64,000 nucleotides of DNA from Microcebus murinus (Eukaryota > Chordata > Mammalia > Primates > Cheirogaleidae): positions 101,172,014 through 101,236,013 of the forward strand of contig NC_134136.1 in NCBI RefSeq assembly GCF_040939455.1. The letters run 5' to 3'. The notes below the pieces were generated by a model. That model saw only the letters and a list, made by a program, of their open reading frames with translations. It made no database searches and had not been told where the DNA came from. Position 1 is the stretch's first letter, and every line of letters begins with the position of its first letter. Positions 1 to 11,774 of this stretch are shown piece by piece. Made by a program: the position numbers and the translations under genes.

Positions 1-324
1 GGAACTACGTTGACAGACAGCACTTTGACTGCTCGATATCTGGGTAAATACAGTACCATCTGCATGGAAGATCTGATTCGTGAGATCTATACTGTTGAGA
101 AATGCCTCAAAGTAGCAAATAACTTTCTGTGGCCCTTCAAGTTATCATCTCCACGGGGTGGAATGAAGAAAAAGACAACCCATTGTGTAAAAGGAGGAGA
201 TGCTGGCCACAGGGAAGACCACATCAACAGGCTTAGTAGAAGAATGAACTAAGGTTTCTCCCATGATTATTTTTGCAATCTGGTCAGTTAATAAACAGTC
301 ACTGCTTTCAAGTTGGAAAAAAAA
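1..324 (+). pseudogene. RPL7: Processed pseudogene of ribosomal protein L7, 3' part
   Basis: The frame from position 10 to the stop at 250-252 reads as the C-terminal 80 residues of ribosomal protein L7, a 60S subunit protein. Diagnostic stretches are [32 protein letters not shown] and the C-terminal NRLSRRMN. There is no intron. After the stop the sequence continues as the short RPL7 3' UTR, with AATAAA at 290-295 and an A run at 317-324, so this is a retrocopy made from mRNA. The 5' part lies beyond the window edge. Many substitutions at conserved positions argue for a pseudogene, although this visible piece has no stop or frameshift. The identification is firm; lack of function is inferred. 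Confidence 0.9.
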
Positions 325-635
325 TCATCCCTCCACAAGCTGTAAAGAATTCTCACACCTGACTTTTCCTTGAAAGACTCATCATCTATAATAGCTTAAA
401 ATAAACAAAGTGTAAATACTGTTGATGTTAAGGCTGTAAATGCTAATTCAGGAAACAATCCTACAAAATCACAACTGGGATAGAATCTATCTGTATGTGA
501 GCCTTTTGTGGTTATGTAATTATTATATACATTTGTAGACTGAAAGAGGAAATAGTGTTTTCCTCCTGAAGTTATCATGCTGTGACTATCTTTCTTAAGA
601 TCTTACTAACCTTCTATCTCTTTCCTGATTTATCT
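325..635. other. Unassigned AT-rich sequence
   Basis: This stretch lies between the RPL7 retrocopy and an LTR-like repeat. No gene or recognisable repeat was seen. Confidence 0.4.
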
Positions 636-1040
636 TGTGAAAGTTGCTGGTAGCAAGATGGAGTCAGGGAGGCCTTGACAAAGAAGCCCTCGCACAAACA
701 TGCTTGTGAGCAGAATTTATCATAAGACATCCCTGCACTAGAGTGCCATCAGGTTACCTCACTGGAATCAAGTCAGATAAGCTATCTGCATGAGGTCACT
801 TGCCTAGCTGTAGTTGGTAAACCCACACCAACTCCTGCAACAAACTCCTGTGTCACCTTTGGTCTCTGTAACCTTTAGTTTTGAAACAACTTAAGCAAAC
901 TTCTTCTCTTTGTCTTTAAAAGATTCTCTTCCCCCCCAACCCCTTTGGACATGCCTGTGTCAAGCTATATACTGCCATTGCTCGTGTACCCTGGATTGCA
1001 GTCTTCCTGCCGTTCCCTAATAAAATCATCTTTTCTCTAG
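636..1040 (+). repeat. LTR-like repeat, probable solo LTR
   Basis: The segment opens with TGTGAAAG and ends with a GC-richer block followed by AATAAAATC at about 1019, the layout of an LTR with its polyadenylation signal near the 3' end. No internal retroviral sequence adjoins it. I see no clear target-site duplication, and the exact family is not assigned. Confidence 0.4.
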
Positions 1041-1079
1041 GAAAAAAAGAAAAAGAAAAATCGAACAGCTAAGGGCTAG

Positions 1080-1370
1080 AACAGATGAAGCTCCTTTGGG
1101 TTTTCTATCCCTATGTGGCCTCTCCATGAGGTCTCTCTAGCATAGTAGCTTCAGGATAGCTAGACTTCTTACATGTCAGTTTAGAATTCCCAAGACTTGA
1201 GTTCCAAGGGAAAGAGAGCCACGAGGCATCTATATCTCCTTTTATGACCTAGCTTTACACAAAACCCCTTTCCCCATTCCCCAGGTTCAAGGGGAGGGAA
1301 AATAAATTTCATCTCTTAATAGGGATGGGACAAGATTCTATTCATTTTAGCAAAATACAATCTTCCATAT
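1080..1370. repeat. Unassigned old interspersed repeat
   Basis: The block has the texture of a known medium-reiterated mammalian repeat (phrases such as 'ttcaaggggagggaaaataaa' followed by 'gggatgggacaagattc'), but I cannot name the family. Downstream to 2230 the sequence is AT-rich and nothing was recognised. Confidence 0.3.
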
Positions 1371-2231
1371 ATTTGTAGCTAAAGAACTTTTTTTCTCTTG
1401 GTCCAGATAAAGTCATAGCCACTTGTGATAATATTATATTGGATACAGTAAGTGAATGCTTACTGTATTATAAATGGGTATCTTGCTTGGGAAAATTGAC
1501 TTCAACACATATTACAATGTAGTGTAGATTACAAAATATTATCTAGAGCCTCAAAATAAATGTCTTGGAAGCAGATTGATCTAAAGGAATCCAAGAAAGA
1601 TAATATGGATATTAATGTAGTTTGGGGAAAAAAAAAAACACATTTGAAAAGGCTGCCTACCCTTTTAAGCCCCCAAATGGTTATATTATTTTCATCAATT
1701 ACAGAAGTAGCCAGAACACTAAAAGTTCTCTTCAAATATAAAATATAGGATCTAGAAAAGGCATCACTTTTATGTCATTTATTTTTCATTTTTAATTTAA
1801 ACCTCAATCAGTCTTCCTTTCCTAATTCAATCCATCCATTTCCCTCTCTACATTATAGTCCTCATTTAACATATAATCCCTTTTTATAATAGATGGTTTT
1901 TCTAAGAGTAAAATAACTTCAATTATGAGACTGAAAGAAGGAAGTTGAAGTTAAACACTTAAAATAATTCCATGTTAAATACCTAAGAACAAGAAATCAA
2001 GGGTGCTGACATGGCAGAGCAAAGGGGAAAAAAAAATATCAAAGAATAACTTTCTTTAAAATTGACTGACCACCTGATGATTTCTGTATTAAGTTGTAAC
2101 TTACTGACTGTGACTCTGCACCATCAAAACAACCAACTGAAATACAAATCATTTTATCATGAGCATCATCTTGGGAGAATTATTCCTAAAAAGGCAGCGA
2201 AAGAGCTGCCTTGAATTGTTTCCTTCAAATA

Positions 2232-2232
<1 letters not shown>

Positions 2233-2290
<58 letters not shown>
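2233..2290 (+). repeat. (CT)n microsatellite
   Basis: Nearly pure CT dinucleotide run with one G interruption near 2281. It creates artificial Ser-Leu open frames on the plus strand. Confidence 0.95.
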
Positions 2291-2291
<1 letters not shown>

Positions 2292-2541
2292 ATACACACT
2301 TGCTAATATCTTTGGAATCTACTTTCTGCTTCACACAACAACCTGTCTGTAACTTTCCAAATACCATACTGTCTCCATTGATAAAAGCACACACCAATGA
2401 GTCTTGTTTGTTAAGACTATGTAGCCAATCCTTTGGCCTTTGCTCCTGCTTATAAATTTGACAAACTTCTTCATGAGACATATTAAAAGTTTTATAAGCT
2501 TCTCTTTGAATATGTAGAACAGTTTGAAGGATAATTGACAT
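2290..2541 (-). other. Protein-like open frame, unidentified
   Basis: An 83-codon minus-strand frame has balanced amino-acid use (for example the run KTFNMSHEEVCQIYKQEQ), unlike the Leu/Ile/Phe-rich chance frames elsewhere in the window. It ends where the (CT)n tract begins. No poly(A), intron or family signature supports it. It could be a fragment of a retrocopy or chance. Sequence from 2542 to 3239 shows nothing recognisable. Confidence 0.2.
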
Positions 2542-3239
2542 CTGTACAATACATGGATTATATTAATTCACTGTCATCTTTTTTGTTTTTTGAAACTGAA
2601 GGAATGCTCAAAAAGTTAGCTATCTTTTGATAGACTCATTACTAAGTACCTTATATTTCAGCATGTTAATGTAAATAGGATATTTTTAAAATAATATTTT
2701 GTCACACATGACTTCCTGCTTGTTGATCATATACCTAGAAAGTGTGCTACATTCTCTTATTTAATTCTAAAACGGTATATTCTTTGATTTTTGATATGTT
2801 TTATTCAATCAGATCACCTGCTATAATTGCTAGTTTTCTTTCTTCATTTCCAGCCCATAATTACTTAAATCTTGTTAATCCTACATACTTGTTTTATGGA
2901 ACTATCTAGGTCCTAAATAAAGTTTTGGGTTAAAGCAGTTATGGTGGGAATCTCTATTGTTTTTTTTTTTCCTAAATGAAAGAAAATATTGCCATTATTT
3001 TATCATTAAGAACAATGTTGGCTGGTTAATTTCCACAGATATTATTTGTGGCAGAAAATAAGTTGATGCTCCCTAATCCTATTTCCTCTTCTGTGGTGCA
3101 AAGGAGATATATATTTCTTAACCCTTCTTATGGTTTTGATGGGGCCCTGTATGGAGTTTTGACCAATGGGTGTTGGAAAAAAGTCAAGCACAGAGCTTCT
3201 AGGCATAAATAATGACTTGCAATCATAAATCACCATTCA

Positions 3240-3660
3240 ATGTCCCCCACAGTGCTTCTCTGTGACTATAATACTGGAAGCAGAAATCTCCAAGGATGGT
3301 AGATCTTTCAGAGCTGTCTGGGCCCTTATACCGACATATCAATCAGTCATTGGATGCAGGCCACCCTGGAAATGGGTCATGATCTTGAGCAAGGCATTTT
3401 TCTTCAGCTGACGAAGTCTCAAAAGGGGCTGACTACTCAGGGTTTTGTGTAGGCAGCATCCAGAACATCTGGGGAAGGATGCTCTTTATTCTTTAAGGCA
3501 GTTATAGGAGGTGGGCCACAGCATTTATCTGCTTGAAGGATAGCTGCCCAACCCACAGTAATTATGACTTGAGTGATACCAACAACCAAAACAATCAGGT
3601 TAAACTGGAAAAGTGCTGCGATTTAGCTACCTAGTGTTAATTACCCTGCCTAACGTGTCA
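3240..3660. repeat. Unassigned repeat, possibly ERV-L internal fragment
   Basis: A GC-richer block in AT-rich surroundings contains phrases that recur in mammalian genomes ('atatcaatcagtcattggat', 'gaggtgggccacagcattta'). An endogenous retroviral internal fragment is my best guess, without recognisable coding motifs. Confidence 0.3.
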
Positions 3661-3802
3661 GCTCAAGGAAGTTCTCTTCTATTCCTAGTTGGCTAAGAAT
3701 TTTTAAAATAATGAATGGTATTGAATTGTATGGAAAGCATGTTCAGCTAATCATATGATTTTTTTTCTTTTTAAAATTGGTGTGGGAAATTACACCTATG
3801 TA

Positions 3803-6195
3803 TAGGCATACCTCAGGGATATTGCAGGTTCAGCTCCAGACCAACACAATAAAGCGAATATCATAGTAAATGAGTTACATGAATTTTTTGGCATCTCAGT
3901 GCACATAAAAGTTATGTTTATACTATATTATAGTTAATTAAGTGTGCAATAGCATTATCTCTGAAAAACAATATACATACTTTAAAAATACTTTATTGTT
4001 AAAAAATTCTAACAATCATCTGAGTCTTCAGTGAGTCATATTTTTGCTTGTGGAGGCTCTTGGCCCATGTTGATGGCTGCTGACTGATCAGGGTGGTGGT
4101 TGCTGAAGATTAAAGTAACTGTGGCAATTTCTGGAAATAAAACAACAATGAAATTTTTTGCATCAATTGACTCTTTCAGAAAAGATTTCTCTGTAGCATG
4201 TGATGCTGTTTGATAGCATTTTATCCATAGTAAAACTTTTTTTTTTCAAAATTGGAATCAATCCTCTCAAACACTGCTATTGCTTTATCAACTAAGTTTA
4301 TGTCATATTCTAAATCATTTGCTGTCATTTCAACAATGTTCACAGTATCTTCACCTGAAGTAGATTCTATCTCAAGGAAACACTTTTTTTGTTCATCCAT
4401 AAGAAGCAACTCTTCATTCACAAAAGTTTGATCATGAGATTGCAGCAATTCAGTCACATCTTCAGGATCCATTTCTAATTTAAGTTCTCTTGTTATTTCC
4501 ACCACATCTGCAGTTACTCCTCCACTGAAGTCTTGAACCTCTCAAAGTCATCCAAGAGGATTAAAATCAAGTTCTTCCAAACTCCTGTTGATATTTTGAT
4601 ATTTGATATTTTAATTTCTTCTTATGGATTATTAATGTCCTTGATGGCATCTAGAATGGTGAATTTTTCCAGAAGGTTTTCAATTTACTTTGTCTAGATC
4701 CATCAGAGGAATTACTATCTATGGCAGCAATAGCATTACAAATTATATTTCTTAAATAATAAGGCTCGTAAGTCAAAATACTCCTTGATCCATGGGCTGA
4801 GGAATGGATATTGTGTTAGCAGGCATGAAAACATTAATCTACTTATACATCTTCATCAGAGTTCTTGGGTGACAAGGTGCTTTGTCAATGAGCAGTATTT
4901 TGAAAGGAATATCTTTTTTTCTGAGCAGGTCTCAACAGTGGACTTAAAATATTCAGTAAACCATGCTATATAAACAGATGTGCTATCAACCAGGCTTTGC
5001 TGTTCCATTTACAGAGCACAGACAGAGTAGACTTAGCATAATTCTTAAAGATACTAGAATTTTAGGAATAGTGCATGAGTACTGGCCTCAACTTAAAGTC
5101 ACCAGCTGCATTGGCCACTAACTAGAGAGTCAGCCTGTCCTTTGAAGCTTTAATGCCAGGCATTGACTTCTCCTCTCTAGCTATGAAAGCCCTAAATGGT
5201 ATCTTCTTCCAATATAAGTCTGTTTCATCTATACTGAAAATCTATTAGTGTAGCCACCTTCATCAATGATCTTAGCTAGATATTCTGGATAACTAGTTAT
5301 AGCTTCTCCATCCTTGCTGCTTCACCTTGCATTTTTATGTTATAGAAATGGCTTCTGTCCTTAAACCCCATGAACTAACCTCTGCTAGCTTCAAACTTTT
5401 CTTCTGCAGCTCCCTCATCTTTCTCAGTTTTCATAGCGTTCAAGAGTTAGGGCCTTGCTCTGGATTAGGCTTTGGCTTAAGGGAATATTAAGTCTGGTTT
5501 GATGTTCTATCCATACCACTCAAACTTTCTTCAAATCAGCAATAAGGTTGCTTCACTTTCTTATCATTTGTATGTTCTCTGGACTAGCACCTTTTAATTT
5601 CCTTCAAAAATTTTCCTTTGAATTCACAATTTGGCTATTTGCCACAAAATGCCCAAAATGCCTATCTTGGCTTTAGACATTCCCTCTTCACTAAGCTTAA
5701 TCATTTCTAGCTTTTGATTTAAAGTGAGAGGTGTGTGACTGTTTCTTTCACTTGAATACTTTAAGGCCATTCTAAAGTTAATAATTAGCCTAATGTCAAT
5801 ATTGTCATGTCTCAGGGAATAGGGAAGCCTGAGGAGAGGGGGAGAGATACTGGAATGACTGGTCAGGGGAGCTGTCAGAACATATATACCATTTATCAAC
5901 TAAGTTTGCTGTTTTATACAGGCATGATTTGTGGCACTCCAAAACAATTCCAACAGTAACATCAAAGATCACTGATTACAAATTACCATATCAGGTATAA
6001 TGATAATGAAAAAGTTTGAAATATTGTGAGAATTACCAAGATGGGACCCAGAGTCACAAAGTGAGCATATGCTGTTGGAAAAAACGACGTAGATAGACTT
6101 GCTGGGTGCCAGATTGCCACAAACCTTTGATTTGTAAAAAATGCAAACTCTATGTAGTACAATAAAAGGAGGTGTAATAAAACAAAGTATGCCTT
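3803..6195 (-). mobile_element. Tigger1 DNA transposon, near full length
   Basis: This is a pogo-type (Tc1/mariner superfamily) cut-and-paste element of about 2.4 kb, the full Tigger1 length. The left terminus reads AGGCATACCTCAGGGATATTGC from 3804, preceded by TA at 3801-3802, the expected target. The right terminus is its inverse, ending AGTATGCCTT at 6195. The flank there is CC, not TA, so that duplication has mutated. The whole interior follows the Tigger1 consensus as I recall it, with the transposase on the minus strand. Scattered substitutions and indels make it an old, inactive copy. Confidence 0.92.
4221..5770 (-). pseudogene. Tigger1 transposase pseudogene
   Basis: The frame begins at an ATG (complement of 5768-5770) with MALKYSSERNSHTPLTLNQK, the N-terminal helix-turn-helix entry of the pogo-type DNA-binding region. 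The C-terminal acidic portion is open from 4505 down to 4221 ([20 protein letters not shown] and following). Between them the reading is broken by several stops and small indels, so no complete DDE catalytic domain can be read. An intact enzyme would excise and reinsert the element. Homology is clear and function is lost. Confidence 0.85.
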
Positions 6196-6349
6196 CCTAT
6201 TCCAATGCAAAATAACTCTTGCATTACTGGTATGAACTCAAAATGACCATTTGATTTTCTTACCTATATAACTACATTTTGTATGTTTATATTGTGCTTA
6301 TATAATATTTGCCTTACAGAAAGAATCCATAACTGGTTCTGATTTGTCT

Positions 6350-7020
6350 ACCATCTGGATAATTTATTAAAAATTGCAAGTATCTTTTAGCTGAAAGTTG
6401 AAGAAATTGCCTATAAATCTGGGACTGGTGATTTCTTTAAGAAAAAAATAGTCAATTTCTCTGATGAGTATATTTTAGTTATTTTATGTATCCTTGAGTT
6501 GATAACTTAATGATTTTTAAATTTAAAAGTTACATTTTTATTTTTTTTAAATTGACTGATATTGACAGTCTCATATTGCTCACTCATTTTTTCCAGTCCT
6601 TAATTTTTTAGACATTTAATACAAATGTTTAAAAACTGTTTTAAATTCTTCATTTGATGATTCCAATATATGAAGTCCTTGGCAGGGAGTGTCTAAATCT
6701 TTTATGTATTATTTCTGCTGATTCTTTCTTATTGGAGCTGTTTTGTGTTTGGGGTAATATTTGTTTATGAGATTATACACGATGATTGTAACAACAGAAA
6801 TATCAAGTACCAAAATATGGCTTCAGAGGCAAAAATCCAACGGAGACATTTTCTCCTCTTTTGAGAATGTTTCTCTACCATGGAGTCTCAGGTGCTACTC
6901 CTCCACCTTATGGAGGGTTCAAGGGGTCAAACTCCTGTTTTCAGTATGGTATAATCTTATTTTCAGCTCACAGCCCCCTCTTTTTTCATTCTCCTCTCTG
7001 TTGGAAACCTCCTTACTTTT
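6350..7020 (-). repeat. Probable old L1M fragment
   Basis: Phrases such as 'gatgattccaatatatgaag' and 'tctgctgattctttcttatt' resemble the untranslated part of old mammalian L1M elements read on the minus strand. No coding remnant confirms it. From 7021 to 7456 nothing else was recognised. Confidence 0.35.
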
Positions 7021-7456
7021 GTTAAAGTCAGCAATGTGTTAAATAAAATGTTTGCTACAAAATGTTATACATGATTGTAAAGGGGACTAAAGTCTATGAA
7101 TGCATAATTAATTCATTAATGACCATTTTCCCCCATTTTTTATTAGAAGCAAATCACAGCAAAGGAAGAACAGAAATAGTATGATCTACATCCTTTGTGA
7201 CTACTATATTATTCTGATTGCTGCTGACATTACTGCCACTCTAGTTTCTGCCTCTTCAGCTCTATAGGTCGTGTTACCTTGTGAACACTTTCTGTAGACT
7301 CACAGATACAATTGAATAGTGAAAATGAATGAAGGTCTTTCCCTTCTTCTTTACCCTGTCACCTATTTCTCCTTTCCCTTCCACTTACTTTCCTTATCAA
7401 TTCAGTTCTAAAGCTATTGAGTGGATTTTGAGAGAACTAGGTTAGTGAAGAGAGGT

Positions 7457-7808
7457 GTTCTGGCATGAGGAGTCAGAGCTCAAGCAAATTGATAAGGACA
7501 TCCATGTGGAGAGAAGTGGCATGGGGGACCAGGTTCTGAGCAGAGTGAGAATGGCATCCACATCTGTAAGCAGTCTGGAGTGGGGTGTCAGAGCCCGTGT
7601 GGTGTGAGAAGTGCTTCCACGTGAGGGAAGGTGGTCCAGTGTAGAGTTTCAGAACCTAGCTAGGGTAAAGAAAGGGGTCCTCCATGTATGGGTACTTCCC
7701 AGCACAGGGATCAGAGCCCTAGCAGAGTGAGGAGGCAATCCCCATAGGGGACATCCCTCTGAGGGGGTTGAGAGCAAGAACAGGATGGGGAGAGTGTACA
7801 CATGAAGG
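7457..7808. repeat. Degenerate minisatellite, about six copies of a ~60-bp unit
   Basis: Six successive units start at roughly 7457, 7513, 7571, 7631, 7696 and 7753. Each has the plan 'ctggtgtgggg-tcagagcc-agcagggtgagaa-ggcatccacatgtgg'. Unit lengths vary from about 56 to 65 bp and the copies are clearly diverged. The array may be the internal tandem array of a larger old repeat. Confidence 0.65.
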
Positions 7809-7850
7809 TAGAGTTTGGCACATGTATATTTTATCTATATGGTGTATGTA

Positions 7851-7872
7851 CCACACACACACACACACACAC
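7851..7872 (+). repeat. (CA)n microsatellite
   Basis: A short, nearly perfect CA run directly after the minisatellite. Confidence 0.95.
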
Positions 7873-8399
7873 AATTTGGAGCAGCGACCCACCCAATAGC
7901 ACTGAGCTACTGGCACCCACATCTTGGCTTTTAAATACCAATGTCCACTAAAAGAAATTAAGACTTTCAGAAAATGATGATTTGAGAGCTAGTGCAGGGA
8001 AAATACAAGACCAAGCCTGAAATATCCTCTTGTGTTACAAAACAAGGAAGCACAGAAAGAGTGATGGGGACATTTCAAAAGGACACAAATTAAAAGGCTC
8101 CCATTGTCCAAATTTGGAATTAAGATAAATACTGAGAATAGTGGATAGCAGTCCATTTAATAAAACAGAAAATGTGAACCCAGACTGACATAAATGAATA
8201 AATAAATTTATTTAACATTTGATACTGAACAAGACATTTACATAGTCTCTAAGTACCTACTTCACAAAATACTTATTAATTTAAAAAGGCAAAGTAATAT
8301 TCTACTTCCTGGCAGATGACGTATTATGCAAGTGAGCAAAGTCAGTATCGTCAATAATGAATCAAGTCAAAATTATGCCTCTCCTTTTAGGAAGCACTG

Positions 8400-8650
8400 A
8401 GAATAACAGAGCATCACTTGATAATTTGAATCCAATTGTAAGGAAACACCGGATAAACTCAAATTGAGGAAAATCCTACAAACTAACTGGCTCATAATCC
8501 TCAAAAATGTCAAGATCATGAAATTCAATGATGGAGGAACTATTTCAGACTGAAGACTAAAGAGATATGATAAATCAATGCATTATCTGATTCTAAATTG
8601 GATCCTTTTGTTATAAAAAAAACATGATTGGGACAATTATTATTTAAATA
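8400..8650 (+). repeat. Old interspersed repeat, same family as 54371-54790
   Basis: The order of phrases 'atcctacaaa', 'aaaaatgtcaagatcatgaa', 'gactaaagagatatga' and 'ttggatcc' is repeated in the block at 54371-54790, so the two are copies of one family. It resembles the 3' region of an old L1M-type or other mammalian-wide repeat; the name is uncertain. Confidence 0.45.
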
Positions 8651-9666
8651 GGACCTAAAAATTAGATTGTGGCCATTTAGTAAATTTTCTCACTTAAATG
8701 GCATGAATAAAGGAATTCCTCTACATAACTTACATAGAAACAGAAACTAAACTTTGGGGGTTATTAAGGGCATCCAGTTAGCAACTTACTCTCTCATAGT
8801 TCAGGATTAAAAGAAATTGTACTTGTAACTTTCCTAGAAGTTTAAGATTATTTTAAAATATTTATAAAAAAGAGATCAATATGTCATTGGCAGATGTGCC
8901 ATGTGCTTGAAATGTAGTATGTAATCAAGAAATATTTATAAAGTGGTTTGATGAATGAATTGAAAAAGACTGAAAAATATAGTATTTCTATTTTGTTAAA
9001 ATAAAATTATATGCCTAGGAAACAAATAAATGGATATACATTGTTCTTTTAAGAAGAATGAAAATAACATATTTTTTATATAAAGATTAGGTTATAGCAC
9101 ACTTTTCAAGAATGCATGTATTGAGTATATTTAAAACTACTTATATATGTAATGTATATTTTTGAGGTTACAAAGCCATAAAAAGAAAAATATGATCAAA
9201 ACAGCAGGCATGAATCAGTGTTATCAGCCTCTACCCCCATTCATCTGTGAAAAATCTGTAACATTTCAAAGTATTTCAACACACTAACTGCCATCTGAGT
9301 TGTATTTAACTCATACTAGTTTGAGCCCGGGGCCTCATGGAGCAAAACTTGGCAAAACTGTGCAGTTAGTTTCTGAAAATCTTACTTGTTGATGTTCTTA
9401 TTGTTACAATCAATATTGACAATTTAATTCTAAAAACGTGCTTTAAATGAATAGAAGTCAATAAATTTCATTTTGCTATTTATGTTTACCTTTAAATTAC
9501 ACTTAATCCTGACAAATCAAGAAACAAACTTTACCCTTATGAACTATATTTCAAGTTTTTATATTACTTTTTGCATTATGAATTTTCAAGTATTTACATT
9601 GTTTTCATGGAAAAACACACAGAAAACAATAAAAAAATAACAAATTTTCCATTAAATTAGAAAGGA
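8651..9666. other. Unassigned AT-rich sequence
   Basis: Strongly AT-rich with several TATATA patches. No gene or repeat was recognised. Confidence 0.4.
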
Positions 9667-10195
9667 TTTTTTTGTTTTTGAAGTTTTTATTCATTTTCAT
9701 AATAAAACACCATGGCTGCAAGGAAGAATTTTTGTTTTTTCTTGTGTGGCAGTCAATGTGTTAAAATGGTTCCAGAAATACCTAGAGTGACTCATGTGTC
9801 TCTTCAACCAAAAGGTGGCAGAAGTAATTATCTTACCATCAATGTTCTCCAGTTCCCTATGGTGAGGTTTCCTTTCAGTTGACTCTAACACAGCAACAAT
9901 TTTGTCACTTCCCCAGAAGTTACTGCTGTTGTTCATGCCTGCCAAAGGCAATGTTTCAGTGGTTAGTGCCTGCTGATGGTTCCATCATGCTGGCTAATGC
10001 CTGGTATTGAGAGTGATTAATGCCTGAGATGAGAGGATCATCTCCTGTCATTGACAAAGCTATGAGCATGCCAATATGATCTTTAGGAAAGTACCGCTCA
10101 CTTCATTTCTTCAGGAAAATAAAAAAACTGCTGTAATAATGCATCTGCTTCTTGTGTTAATTCAATTTTTGTGTTTTATTTGTTCTCTGATTGCA
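9667..10195 (-). pseudogene. Processed pseudogene of an unidentified gene
   Basis: On the minus strand the 3' end carries AATAAA (complement of 9686-9691) followed by an A-rich tail (T run at 9667-9674), the mark of an mRNA retrocopy. Upstream, conceptual translation gives natural-looking protein in shifted frames: a piece containing QEADALLQQFFYFPEEMK near 10160-10095, then after a one-base shift RYFPKDHIGMLIALSMTGDD near 10090-10030, then an open frame at 9951-9697. At least one stop and two frame changes break it. I could not identify the parent gene. Its 5' limit is approximate. Confidence 0.5.
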
Positions 10196-11406
10196 GTGAA
10201 CTTACGCTAGGACTTATCAAGTATCTAAGGGGTTGGAAAATAGCACAACCTAAGTGGCATATTAACCCCTCCTTGTAATATCTCTCATTGCCTTGAGCTC
10301 CTTATGTGTTTGCCTCTGTTTTTCCTTCTGTTGTCTTTTGTAAAAGGCTAACCGATAAGCCTATCTCTACCTATCCTTTAGATATGCTCAGATATGAGTA
10401 AACCTAAGAGTCACCAAAGCTTTGGTTTGAGCATTATACCATCTTTACATGAATGCCCTTCTAGTCCATACACAAATGAGAGTATATGTGCAATATAACA
10501 CATAGTTTTTTAGAAGGGTATACAAAACTCCACCTGACTATATTTTATTGCAAGTTTGCTACTCCCATTCATAATGTTTAAAAGCATCAGTGACTTGAAA
10601 TAAAACCCTTACTAAATTCCTGAGACATCTCTATAATATAATAATACATGTGCTGTTATTTCAAGCTGTCTTCTAAAATCTCATTTCTGCTTTTGAAAAT
10701 TATCATGAATACATACATAGAAAGTACCATCCATGTGACATTATGTCATATAACTATGATGTGTACTTGTATATATACATCCAATAAAGTTGCAATACAA
10801 AACAAAATTGCCTATATTAAAAATTATGAATGATTAAGCATTTTAATCATTTCTCAGAACTGTTTAATTACTTTTTAAAATTATCTCATTTGTTGAGAAA
10901 AGTAAACTTAGCTCTTTTATTTTAAGGAAAATAAGCATCAAATGTACCTATAAAATAATTTTAAATTGGGACTTTGAAATACACACATTTTAATATTACT
11001 CAACATACTGAGCTAATGGAGATTTGACAAATAAAGACTGGTTTTTACTGCTGCAGTAAACAACATGATCATGGAAGAAGTTATGTCTTTCGGGAAATCA
11101 AGTTAGTAGTAATTATAAATGTACATTAGCTGAATAATACAGTCCTTTTAAGAGAGTGTCTTCATTTGTAACACTTGCTTAGATGTCAATGTATAATTTA
11201 AATTTCTTTGGGATTTTCAAATAAGGCAGGATAAATAGTACATACATATAATTTTCACCCTGAAATAAAAACAAAATTCATAAAGCTTCATGAAGGGAAA
11301 TCATTTCAAAGCAGAAGATTAACATTAAATATGGGGAAAGACAAATGATAATTCCAAGGTTTTCAGTAGAGAATATGGCAGCTTAGCAGCTACTGAATAA
11401 GATGAC
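10196..11406. other. Unassigned AT-rich sequence
   Basis: No repeat or gene recognised. Short frames here are rich in Ile, Lys and Tyr, as expected from base composition alone. Confidence 0.4.
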
Positions 11407-11424
11407 AAAAGAATTAAAACAATG

Positions 11425-11759
11425 GGCCGGGCGAGGTGGCTCACGCCTGTAATCCTAGCTCTCTAGGAGGCCGAGGCGGGCGGATTGCTCAAGGTCAGGA
11501 GTTCAAAACCAGCCTGAGCAAGAGTGAGACCCTGTCTCTACTATAAAGAGAAAGAAACTTAATTGGCCAACTGATATATATATAAAAAATTAGCCGGGCA
11601 TGGTGGCACATGCCTCTAGTCCCAGCTACTCGGGAGGCTGAGACAGAAGGATGGCTCGAGCCCAGGAGTTTGAGCTTGCTGTGAGCTAGGCTGACGCCAT
11701 GGCACTCACTCTAGCCTGGGCAACAAAGAGACACTCTGTCTCAAAAAAAAAAAAAAAAA
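11425..11759 (+). mobile_element. Lemur-type dimeric Alu SINE
   Basis: Starts GGCCGGGC and has both Alu arms, a TA-rich linker, the lemur-type 'ctaggctgacgccatggcac' right-arm segment and a poly(A) tail. Imperfectly placed but matching direct repeats AAAAGAATTAAAACA flank it (11407-11421 and 11760-11774). It contains the 7SL-type internal pol III promoter region in the left arm. Confidence 0.95.
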
Positions 11760-11774
11760 AAAAGAATTAAAACA

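Noticed and set aside
2159..2455. 98-codon plus-strand open frame
   Set aside because: It is open only because it crosses the (CT)n microsatellite, which reads as Ser-Leu repeats.
4785..4973. Plus-strand frame inside Tigger1
   Set aside because: It is antisense to the transposase and follows the transposon consensus, so it is a shadow frame.
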